From Blastocladiella emersonii ATCC 22665 (taxonomy: Eukaryota; Blastocladiomycota; Blastocladiomycetes; Blastocladiales; Blastocladiaceae), in contig JANHCV010000015.1 in assembly GCA_025594325.1 (NCBI GenBank), positions 310,001 to 374,000 of the forward strand: a stretch of 64,000 bases of DNA, in the 5' to 3' direction. Both the position numbers and the translations under genes were made by a program. Shown here in pieces: positions 31,618 to 40,476 of this stretch (its first letter is position 1; every line of letters begins with the position of its first letter). The notes beneath the pieces are model-generated. The model saw nothing but the letters and a program-made list of their open reading frames with translations. It was not told the origin of the DNA and made no database searches.

Positions 31618-33208
31618 TTACTCGAGCTTGGCCTTCTTCTTGGGGCTCGCGGAGCTCGCGCGGGCCGCGGCGGTGTCGGCCTGCTCCTTGCGCGGCGAGG
31701 CGGAGGCGGAGGCGGATGGGGACTTGCCCTCGACCTCGTCGTGCTTGCGCTTCTTAGTTGGTGACGCGGGCGCCGCGGGCGCGGCAGCAGCGGGGGCAGC
31801 GGGGGCAGCAGCGGCCGACGACGACGACTTCTTCTTGACGAGGTTGGAGATCTCCTGGACGGGCGCCTGCTCGATCCGCGCCTTGGACGACGACGACGAC
31901 GCGGCCTCCTCGGCGGCCGCGGCGTCGGGGTTATCGCGGAGGTGGATCGAGTGGTTGACGTCGTCGATCTTGAGCGCGAGTTCGGGTAGGAGCTCCGCGA
32001 TATCGGCGATCTCGGTGCGTGCGTTGGTATCGTCGGGGTTGGCGGCGAGCGTAGCGCGCAGGGCGTCGGTGCGGGCGACGAGGACGGCGCGGGCGGCGGC
32101 GAGGTGGTCGCGTGCGCGCTCGAGCTCGGCGCCCTCGGCGTACTCGAGGGCGAGGGCGAGCTTGTAGTGGGTCTCGGCGAGGCGGCGGTCCGACGCGTCG
32201 TACAGCTCCTTTTGCAGGACGAGCGCCGTCGTGTAGTCCTCGACGGCCTGGCCAAACGACTCGGACTCGAGCGACACGTCGGCGAGCGTCACGATCACCT
32301 CGGCGTACCGCTTGCGCACCGCGAGGCGGATCGCCTCGTCGTCGGCGGCGGTCGCGGAGGCGGCGGTGGCCTTGGCCTTGCCCTTACCCTCGACGGCGAC
32401 GGCGGTAGCGGGGAGCGCGACGGCGGCGAACGGCGACCCGTCGGCGGCGTCGGCGAGGGCGAGCTCGCCGGCGAGGATTTTCTCGTAGATGACGCGGGCG
32501 ACGTCGAGCACCTCGAAGGCGATCTCAAAGTCGTCCTCCTCGATATCCTCCTCGCCGTTGTCCTCGTCGTCGCTCTCCTCGTCCTCGTCAGCGACGCCCG
32601 CGACGGCCGCGGCGGCAATGGCGGCGTCGTCGGCCGCAGACGACGCAGCGGCAGACGAAGCGTCGCCCTCATCCCCAAAGTGGAAACGCGACGGGTCCTT
32701 GGTGGGGACGAGGCCGGCCTCGAACACGGACAGGAGGTCCTTTTCGCGCTTGCCCGTGGCGTTGCGAACCTGCTCGGCGTCGCCGAGGACGCCCGCGCGC
32801 TCGATGGCGTGGTTGAGCAGCGCGCGGCCGTACCGGAAGTGGATGTCGGCGCACTTGGGGTGCACGGTGCCGTACTCGGTCGCGCTACGGGAGGTCGGGT
32901 CGGGTCAGTCGCCGTGTGGATGGATGGAACCAGCCTGGTGCGACGTACAGGGCCTCGGCGACCTGCGAGAACATCTGCGCAGCCAGCTCGTACTGGCGCT
33001 GGGCAAAGTGCAGGTTGCCCTCGTCGAACAGCGCCGTCAGCGTGCTCATGTAGTCGGTCTGCGCGGCCACGGCCGACGCGGGCGGCGCGGCGGCGCTCGC
33101 GGTCGCGGGAGCCGACGACGACGACGACGACGACGACGCGGCAGCCGCGGGCGCGGGCGCGGGCTTGGCGGGCGACGGCGTCGCGCTCTTCTTGGGAGAC
33201 GGCGTCAT
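31618..33208 (-). CDS. NASP: NASP/Hif1/Sim3-type histone chaperone with TPR repeats
   Basis: Exon 1 is 33208-32949 and exon 2 is 32884-31618, giving 508 aa; the 64-nt intron has a GTACG donor and TAG acceptor. A Ser/Pro/Ala-rich N-terminus precedes the first TPR (LFDEGNLHFAQRQYELAAQMF). Then comes the HPKCADIHFRYGRALLNHA helix pair, a long acidic insert in the middle of a TPR region (DEDEESDDEDNGEEDIEEDD), and further TPRs including YAEVIVTLADVSLESESFGQAVEDY. The acidic stretch interrupting the TPRs is a NASP hallmark. The C-terminus is Lys-rich with likely nuclear signals (KKRKHDEVEG, SPKKKAKLE). These proteins bind H3-H4 and feed CENP-A/H3 to chromatin assembly. The start was chosen at the ATG just before TPSPKKS. 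Confidence 0.85.
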
Positions 33209-33680
33209 GGCGGCGGGTCGGTAGTAGCTACGTTGCAGTGCGGGAGGGCAGTGCTTCTCGAGGCGAGCGAGAGGGAGAGGGAGAGGGAATGGGAGCAAGA
33301 GGGACTTCGTCCGGACTTCGTCACATAGACCGCTCACGACCGTTCCCGTCGCGTTTCAGGCCGCATGATGGGCGTGGCAGGTCGGCGTCAAGACCCGCGT
33401 TTTCAGCGGATTCTGGAACGCGCGATCGGCCGCCCTCTGAGCGACGACGCCCCCCGCTCCTGCTCGCCGACCGCCGCCAAAGTCTATCGCGACTGCCTGC
33501 ACTCTGCCGGCTCGCCGTGGATTCGGCGCGAATTCGGATTTATTTTAGAGTCCCGTTGGAGGGCTTGGGCACGCGCCGACCGACTGAGCGCCACCTCCAC
33601 CGCCGCCCACCGCCGCCGATTCCACTCGCTCGCTCTCCTCTCCCACATCGCAAACTCCACTCAATCCACCAGCGACTGCC
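33209..33680. other. Divergent promoter region between the NASP and kelch-b561 genes
   Basis: 472 bp between divergent starts. There is a TTTATTTTAGAG AT-rich patch at 33538-33549 and a purine-rich GAGAGGGAGAGGGAGAGGGA run near 33270. Nothing else is assignable. Confidence 0.4.
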
Positions 33681-36290
33681 ATGAAACTACCCGCAACGCC
33701 GCCGTCAAGCGGCCGTGGCCGCCGCGGCCGCGCCGCCGCAAGGCCACCGCTCCTCGCCACGGTCGCGCTGCTCCTCGTCCTCGCCCTCGCCTCGCTCTCC
33801 GCCGTGACCGCGCAGCAGCAGCCGCCGGCCGCCAAGTCGCTGGACCCGAGCTTCTCGGTTCCCGCGATGCAGTGGCAGCGGCTGAACCCGCCGGCCGGCA
33901 CGCCGATGCCGGGCGGGCGGCGCGACGCCGTCTTCGTGTACGACCACACGACCAAGAAGATTGTGCTGTTCGGCGGGCGCACGCGCGACAACGTGCCGCA
34001 GGACGACACGTGGCTGCTCGACATTGTGACGGGGACGTGGCAGCTCGTCGAGAACAACCCGAGCCGCCCGCTGCGCCCGCCGGCCCGGTACGCGGCCGTC
34101 GCGGGCACCGATATCCCGACCACGTCCGACCGCCAGGGCGTCGTCATTGCCACGGGCATGGGGCCGAACGGCCAGATGCTCAACGACGCGTGGGGGTTCC
34201 ACATGAACCTGCTGTCGTGGAACATCATCCCCGCCGCCGGGGACGTGCCGCCCGGCATGTACAACGCGGCCGGTGGGGTGTCGCCCGAGGAGCACACGAT
34301 CGCGCCGTTCCCGACCACCCTGTACGCGGCGCTCGGCACTACCAAGACCGGCGGCGTCACCGACACCTACGCCCTGACCATCACGGGCGGGACGACCGGG
34401 TTCAACTACTCGAACGTCAAGGCCGAGTGGAAGAAGGTCGACGGCGGCACCGCGCGCCCGCCCGCCCGCTCGGACCTCGGCGGGCTCGTCCTCAGCGGCG
34501 AGAAGCTGCTCGCCTTCGGCGGGTGTACGGCCTCGGCGTGCCCCGCCGCCGACGGCTGGGTCGGGACCCCCTCCAACGTCAAGTTCTCGTCGGGCGGCGT
34601 GTGGAAGCAGGTCGACAGCTGCCCGGCCCCGCGCCGCGGCGCCTCGCTCGCGATCCGCCCGGACCTCAACGCCAACAACTACCAGAAGCAGGCCGTCATG
34701 TTCGGCGGCGCCGGCGACCGCGACGCGCCCGGACTTGTCTCCTATTTCGACGGCGACTCCAACTCGTGGGTCAACGTGCTCCCCGACGCGGTCGGCGGCA
34801 GCTACCCGGCGCAGCGCGACGGCGCGTCCATGGCCGCGCACCACGAGAACGGCGCCGTCGTCATGTTCGGCGGCCAGCTCGCCGACGGGTCCGTGTCCAA
34901 CGAGGTGTGGCTGCTCCAGTTCAACGCCCGCGACAACAAGAACACATACGTCCCGTGCTTTGTCAGCCAGGACTCGACCCAGCGCACCGTCCACGGGATC
35001 CTCATGGCCGCGGCCACCGCGCTGCTCACCGCCGCGACGTTCGTCTCGCGCTACTGCAAGCCCGCGCCCGCACCTGGCGCCCGCCCTGCGGGAGCGCGGG
35101 GTGCCGCCAAAAAGCAGCCGCCCGGCGGCGCGCGCAACGCACCCCCTGTCGCCGGTGCCGCTCGCCCGCGCGGCGGCGCGCCCGGCAGCGGCGTGTCCAC
35201 GGCGGGCCCGCAGAACGTGGGCGCGCTCGAGACTCCCGGCCGGCAGGTGTGGCTGTGGGCGCACGGCCTGCTAGCCTTCTTCGGCGTCGCGTGCGCGGGC
35301 GCCGGGTTCTACTTCGCGTACTCTGCGCGCGGCGGGACCGCCGGCCACTTCACCTCGCCGCACGCGGTCGTCGGGATCGTCGTGCTCGGGCTGCTCGCGC
35401 TGCAGGCGCTCTCGGGGCTCGTCCAGCCCGCGAATTTCCCGTCGCTCATGGCCGCCGAGCGCGAGGCGGCCGCGCGGCGTGGGACCGGGGTTGCGGGTGG
35501 TGCAGGGCAGGGCGGGGCGGGCGCGCGGAATACCGCGCTTAATAACGCGCTGCGCCAGATGAACGTGAACCCGAACCAGTTCTCGGGCGGTGCGGGTGGT
35601 CCCGCGTCCGCAGCTGCCGCCGGCGGAGCCGGGAACGGCGCCAAGTCGGCGCGGCGCAGCGGCCCCGGGATCCGCGGGTTCAGCTACGTGCAGTTCTGGT
35701 CGCGCGTGCACCAGACGCTCGGGCTCGGCACGCTGTATCTCATGTACCTGAACGTGTTCCTCGGGCTCGACAAGCTGGGCGCGTCGTGGGTGTGGTTCGT
35801 GGTCGTGGCCGGCGTCCTCGGCCTGCTCGCGTGCGCCTTCATCGTGCTCACGCTCATGGGCAAACCGAACCGCCGCACCTGGTCCGTGCGCATGGCCCGC
35901 AAGCTGCTGCGCAAGAAAGACGGCGTCGCGACGGGCTCCGCGTTGCCCGGACCCGGTGGGGTGGGCGGCGGCGCGTCGTCGGTCGCCCTCCGTGGCCCGA
36001 TCGATGATGACGACGAGGACGACGAGGACGACGACGAGTACGACAACGAGTACCGCTCCGGCGGTGGCGGCGGCGGCGGGCCCGGCGGGATGCACCGCCA
36101 CCACCCCGGCGGCAACGCGAATAACCCGACGGGCACGTTCCAGCGGTCGAACCGCAACGGCGGCGCCCTGGGCCACCACGGCAGCGACGGGTCCCTCGGC
36201 CGCCACGACGACGAGGGCGGCGACATGTACGACCGCGAGGTCGTGATCATGACGATCCCGAAGCCCAAGCTGCGCATCGTCAACTCGTAG
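33681..36290 (+). CDS. Kelch-repeat ectodomain fused to a cytochrome b561-type membrane domain (869 aa)
   Basis: Intronless. A basic start and a hydrophobic stretch (residues 24-44, LLATVALLLVLALASLSAVTA) form the signal peptide. Residues 60-430 hold kelch blades: RRDAVFVYDHTTKKIVLFGGRT, DDTWLLDIVTGTWQ, AVMFGGAG, GAVVMFGGQ plus NEVWLL. A membrane part follows with helices carrying His438 (VHGILM), His528 (WAHGLL), His561 (SPHAVVG) and His677 (RVHQTLG). Four helix-borne histidines fit the two-heme b561/ferric-reductase-like fold. Two low-complexity Gly/Ala/Pro loops separate the helices. The cytosolic tail is acidic, then Gly/His/Asn-rich. B561 proteins move electrons across membranes, often for ascorbate recycling or iron reduction. 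The kelch part probably senses or binds a partner outside; that is inference. Confidence 0.82.
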   Translation: MKLPATPPSSGRGRRGRAAARPPLLATVALLLVLALASLSAVTAQQQPPAAKSLDPSFSVPAMQWQRLNPPAGTPMPGGRRDAVFVYDHTTKKIVLFGGRTRDNVPQDDTWLLDIVTGTWQLVENNPSRPLRPPARYAAVAGTDIPTTSDRQGVVIATGMGPNGQMLNDAWGFHMNLLSWNIIPAAGDVPPGMYNAAGGVSPEEHTIAPFPTTLYAALGTTKTGGVTDTYALTITGGTTGFNYSNVKAEWKKVDGGTARPPARSDLGGLVLSGEKLLAFGGCTASACPAADGWVGTPSNVKFSSGGVWKQVDSCPAPRRGASLAIRPDLNANNYQKQAVMFGGAGDRDAPGLVSYFDGDSNSWVNVLPDAVGGSYPAQRDGASMAAHHENGAVVMFGGQLADGSVSNEVWLLQFNARDNKNTYVPCFVSQDSTQRTVHGILMAAATALLTAATFVSRYCKPAPAPGARPAGARGAAKKQPPGGARNAPPVAGAARPRGGAPGSGVSTAGPQNVGALETPGRQVWLWAHGLLAFFGVACAGAGFYFAYSARGGTAGHFTSPHAVVGIVVLGLLALQALSGLVQPANFPSLMAAEREAAARRGTGVAGGAGQGGAGARNTALNNALRQMNVNPNQFSGGAGGPASAAAAGGAGNGAKSARRSGPGIRGFSYVQFWSRVHQTLGLGTLYLMYLNVFLGLDKLGASWVWFVVVAGVLGLLACAFIVLTLMGKPNRRTWSVRMARKLLRKKDGVATGSALPGPGGVGGGASSVALRGPIDDDDEDDEDDDEYDNEYRSGGGGGGGPGGMHRHHPGGNANNPTGTFQRSNRNGGALGHHGSDGSLGRHDDEGGDMYDREVVIMTIPKPKLRIVNS

Positions 36291-36507
36291 CGTAGTTGAT
36301 GTGTCGACGACTCTTTTGTACTTTCAGTCATTCCACGTGTGCATAATATGCTAGATCACATTTCTCTCTTCATTCACTCCTAACCCGCGTGTCTCCCACC
36401 GCGACGGCGTTTGGCTCGAGCACTACGATCGCGCTCTTCTCGCTCTCCGATAATGTATCAGCGCGTCATCCGCGCTAGTCGAAGAACTGCAACTGAATGA
36501 ATCAACC

Positions 36508-38258
36508 ATGAGCGATCCGAACGAACCCACCGCCGTGGCCACGGCCACGGCCACCACCAACCCGCCGTCCTCGTCGCTCAACGACTCGGGCACCACCGGC
36601 ATCCCGCCTTCCTCCCCACCCAAGGACGGCGGCGGGGATCCCAACGGCGATCCCGCGCAGCTGCCCGAGCTCGCGCACGACGCGACGACGATGGGCAGCG
36701 GGAACGGCGTGACGTTCGGCGGCGCGGCGCCCGCCGCCATGGCCATGGACGCGCACGCGGCGCGCGTGCACCGGTCGTGCTGCAACTTGCGCAGTACGTT
36801 ACAAGCGGCGGCAAGAGCGAGGTACCGGAACTGACGCCGCGGCGCGCATCTGTGTAGAGGAGATCAACGAGGGCAACGCGGTGGTCGACGTGACGCCGTC
36901 GCCGCTGTCGTACCGCGTCGACTACGAGTCGCTCGAGTACCGCAGCCGGTTCGCGGGGCACTCGATCTCGGGGCGGCATAACCCGCACGGTACATTGTCG
37001 TTCACTCGGTACGAGGCCAGCAACTGACGCGCCGCGCCGCTCCGTAGACCCCGAAACCCCCGCGCCGAACGCGTACCAGTCGCCCGCTCAACTCGGCGAC
37101 GGCGTTCCGAAATGGTCGATCGCGAACAAGTTCATCGTCCTACACGACTCGCACCCTGGCCCGAGCGATTACAGCCCCGAGTCGCTGCGGGTGCGGAGCA
37201 AGGCGCCCGAGTACTCGATGCGGCGCAAGACGGGCCCGCCGCTCTTCTTCACCAAGGAAAACCCGCCCGGGTGCAACGAGTACCACCCGAAACTCGAGCC
37301 GAGCCAGGTCGCCGCTACCGTCAAGGGCCGGTACAAGGAGACCAAGATCATTAAGACCCCCGGCCCCGCTAACTACCTGATCCCGTCCGGCGTGCCGACC
37401 GGGCCGCAGTTCTCGATGGTCGGCCGTGGGGAGTTTTTGCCAGAAGACGACCCCGCGTACTGGACCGAGCCCGGGCCTGCGGTCCCGCCGGGGCCGTCGT
37501 CGTACTCGCCCAACGCCAAGGCCACGCTCACCCACGCCCCGACGTACTCGCTCGGAACACGCTACGCGATGCCCGCGCCCCACGACGTGTCGCCCGGACC
37601 CGCTTACCGCCCGACGATCGGCACGATCGCTAAGAACGACGGACCGCGCGTCGCGCTCAAGAGCCGCCATCCCGAGCGGCGGAGTCCGTCTTCTTGGGGT
37701 AGAGGGACGATGGCCACCGACCACTGACCGTCGCCGCGCCGTGTAGAGCACCTCCCCGGCCCCGCCGACTACGCTCCGTCGGCGCCCGTGACGGTGCGCG
37801 ACTTGGTCCACCAGCTGCAGCAGCGGAAGGCGGGTGCAGCCGCGATCCAGTCGCGGCGCAAGGCCGAGCTCGCTGCCGCGGCCGCTGCCATGGAAGCCGC
37901 CGCCGCTGCCGCTGCTGCCGCTGAACAACAACAGCAGCTCGCGCCGCCACCGCGCCGCCGCGTCTCGCACCCGACGCCCGGGCCCGCCGACTACGACACG
38001 CGGCCCGCGCACCGCATGCAGTACGCGAGCCCGCCCAAGTACTCGCTGTCGTCGCGGCCGGTCGGGCGCGACGGGGTGCCGGTCGGTGGCGTGGGGAGCG
38101 GGAACGGCGCAGGACCCGCGCCGAACGCGTACGTGCCGAGCTCCGACAGCTTCCGTAAGGTGCCGGGACCGAAGGCGGCGTCGATGAAGGGTCGCCTCGG
38201 GGATAACGTCATGGTGTTTCCGAGTCTCCGGCTCGACACGCTGCGGATCAATGTGTAA
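36508..38258 (+). CDS. SHIPPO/STPG (sperm-tail PG-rich) repeat protein, 526 aa
   Basis: Exons 36508-36793, 36858-36989, 37048-37698 and 37747-38258; the introns are 48-64 nt and end in TAG. After a Thr/Pro-rich N-terminus the protein has at least six PGP motifs at intervals: HPGPSDYSPES, TPGPANYLIPS, PPGPSSYSPNA, SPGPAYRPTIG, LPGPADYAPSA and TPGPADYDTRP, plus degenerate copies (VPGPKAAS). These are the signature of the ODF3/SHIPPO family, found on axonemal and other stable microtubules of flagellated cells. A Gln/Ala-rich helix (about residues 365-410) interrupts the repeats. In a fungus this implies a flagellated stage, or a retained microtubule role. Donor choice for the third intron (GTAGAGG) is less certain than for the others. 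Confidence 0.82.
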
Positions 38259-38442
38259 GTGGGGGATGGGTGGACGGGGTGCGAGTGTAATATAGCTGTA
38301 TTGTATGATGATATGAGGGGTCGGCGTAGTGGCGTCGCCGCCTGGCGTGACCCCGGCGACCGCCGACCACCGACCAAGTTGGTCGCCGGCTTCTCTCTTC
38401 AACGAGTTCTCCAACCCCCTGTTCCTGCAACGCATCGAAACC

Positions 38443-38922
38443 ATGTCAAACTCCATGAAACCTTCCGTCGAGACCCTGCTGCACGACCCGGTGGCGCCGG
38501 CCTCCGACGCGGCGGCAACGAAGCCGACCGAGGCGGCGGCCAAGCTCAACCGGTTCAACAACACCGAGTGGATCGACAAGGTGAACCCGCAGCCGCACCG
38601 GTGCAACGACCCGTACCTCGAGGACCTGATCGCCGCCGTGCAGACGTGGCCGCTCGAGGTGCGCGGGCCCTGGAAGGCCTTTTGGGCGTGCATGCGGACC
38701 AAGGAGGGGTACGACCACGGTTTAGCGAGTGGTTGAGAGTGCGGTACTAACGATTGTGCCATGAGTAGCGAGCCGATGCCGCCGCGGTACCAGCGCACGC
38801 AGCCCATCGAGTACCAGCCCAAGAAGCCCGAGCGCGGCACCGACCCGCTCGCGTTCCTCAAGGGCCTCGAGGATAAGGCCAAGGCCGAGATCGACGCGGC
38901 CACGGGGAAGAAACACGAGTAA
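38443..38922 (+). CDS. Small conserved-looking protein of unknown function (139 aa)
   Basis: Exons 38443-38708 and 38769-38922. The 60-nt intron has a GTACGA donor, a perfect TACTAAC branch site and a TAG acceptor, which makes the gene real beyond mere openness. The protein has a Ser/Ala-rich start, a central RFNNTEWIDKVNPQPHRCND...LEDLIAAVQTWPLEVRGPWKAFWACMR segment rich in Trp, and a charged helical C-terminus (DPLAFLKGLEDKAKAEID). I do not recognise a family. Trp- and Cys-bearing helices plus small size would suit a subunit of a mitochondrial or membrane-associated complex, but no targeting signal is clear. Confidence 0.6.
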
Positions 38923-39383
38923 GTAACCGTCCGAATATAGCACATCTGGTCGTATCGTGCCCGTTTCGCCCGTCGTCGTTCGGACCGGCGTGACGTCCGC
39001 TGCCTGCGGATCAGAGCTACATGAACGGGGTTTGGTGCGTCGTGCCGACGGGGGCGACGCTCATGGAGATCACACGGCGCTTATGGTTCTTCCGCGGGCA
39101 AGCTGCTCGCGCAGCAACTTGCTGAGCCACGACCATCGAGCCGTCAAACCGGCTTTCCTCGCTCCTCTGCCGCCCTACGCGTAGTCGGCGCTCGAGTAGG
39201 CGCTCACCGTGTGAGAACCCGCCCCTCTCGTTGCTGCTCGGTTGGACGGTCGCTCGTTGATCGTTGCCGTGATCCCTCCCTCAACGCGACAATTGCACGA
39301 CACGCCTACTCTCTCAGTAATGGCCCAACCGCGCGATGATGGGTAACACTATCGCTTCCATTCCACCCTCTCCTCCGCCCGCA
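38923..39383. other. Intergenic region
   Basis: 461 bp between convergent genes. Nothing assignable. Confidence 0.35.
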
Positions 39384-40298
39384 CTACTGCTTCCCGTTAC
39401 TCGCACTACTCCCACTCTGCGTCCGCGCGCGCCCTGCCGCCCCCACCGCCCCCGCCGCCGCTGCCCCGCCCTCGCCCGCTCCCTGCGCCGCAGCCACGGC
39501 GTCGAGACGGCGCACCACCTCGCCCGCGGCCGCACGCACCCGGCCGTACTGCGCCTCGGCAGCGGTCCCGAGCGCGCCACCGACCTCGCCCGCGTACGCG
39601 TCGACGGCGGCCGTCAGCGCCGGGCCCGCGAGCCGCGCCTCGGCCGCCGCGATCACGCGCGCCACGGCGTCGTGCCGCGCCGTCGCGGACGCGGTGAGTT
39701 GCGCCAGGATCGTTGGCGCGAGGTCCTACACCGCGACAGCGGCGGGTCAGCGCGACGAGGGAGAACTGACGAGGTTAACGTGGCGTACCGTCGTGACCGC
39801 CGCGACGCGGTCCACGGCCTCCTTCGCACGCGCGACATCCGCCGCAACCGCGTCGAGCCGGGCAACTCGCGCCGCGTCTGTCTCACGGTGCGCGGCCACG
39901 GCCGCGACGACGACAGCGCGCGCGCGCTCGGTCGCGGCGCCCGTCGCCTTCTCGTGCCTCTTCTGCGCGCGGTCGAGCGCCACGGACCGCGCCTGCGCCG
40001 CGCGGCGTTCGAGGAGGCGGAGGAGTTCGGCGGTCGTGTCGTCGTCGTTGTCTGACGCGGCCTCTTCGTCGTCGTTGTCCGAGGCGGCGGCGGGCGGGGT
40101 CGAGGACGCGTCGTCGTCATCGCCGCCGTCGGATCCGTCGTCGTCCGAGGCCGGTGCAGCAGCCTTGCGCGCGGCCTTGGATGCCGCAGGCGCGCGCCGT
40201 CTCCGCGCGGCCGCTATCGCGGCGGCCGGCTTGCCCGCGGCCGACGGCGACGAGGACGATGTGTTGGTGCTGTTGCGTGTAGTGCGCGGCATTTTCAT
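39384..40298 (-). CDS. Basic-acidic protein with a C-terminal coiled coil, unknown function (283 aa)
   Basis: Exon 1 is 40298-39789 and exon 2 is 39725-39384; the 63-nt intron has a GTACG donor and TAG acceptor in phase 0. The N-terminus has Ser runs then a basic AAARRRRAPAASKAARKAA block, followed by a long Asp-rich stretch (SDDDGSDGGDDDDASS). The rest is Ala/Arg/Glu-rich helix with heptad character (TAELLRLLERRAAQARSVALDRAQKRHEK onward). The composition suits a nuclear, chromatin- or kinetochore-associated protein, but I find no motif that names it. The choice between ATGs three codons apart (40298 or 40292) does not matter for function. Confidence 0.55.
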
Positions 40299-40476
40299 TC
40301 GATGAGCTTCGCTGCGAGAGAGGGAGAGCGGAGGTCTCAGCACCCCTGGTCTCAGGCGCATCGCGTAGCTCCAAACGCGCGATCGGCGGGCATGATGGAC
40401 GTGTATGATGACTCTAATTTGCGTGCGTGCGATGATATCCAAAACTGAAAACGAAAACATGAATGGTGGCCGGCGG

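Noticed and set aside
33365-35542. 725-codon plus-strand frame overlapping the kelch-b561 gene
   Set aside because: It is in a different frame from the kelch and heme motifs, Arg/Pro-rich and without domain structure, so it is a shadow frame.
37140-38945. 601-codon minus-strand frame opposite the SHIPPO gene
   Set aside because: The plus strand has repeated PGPxxY motifs and matching splice sites; the antisense frame has no recognisable features.
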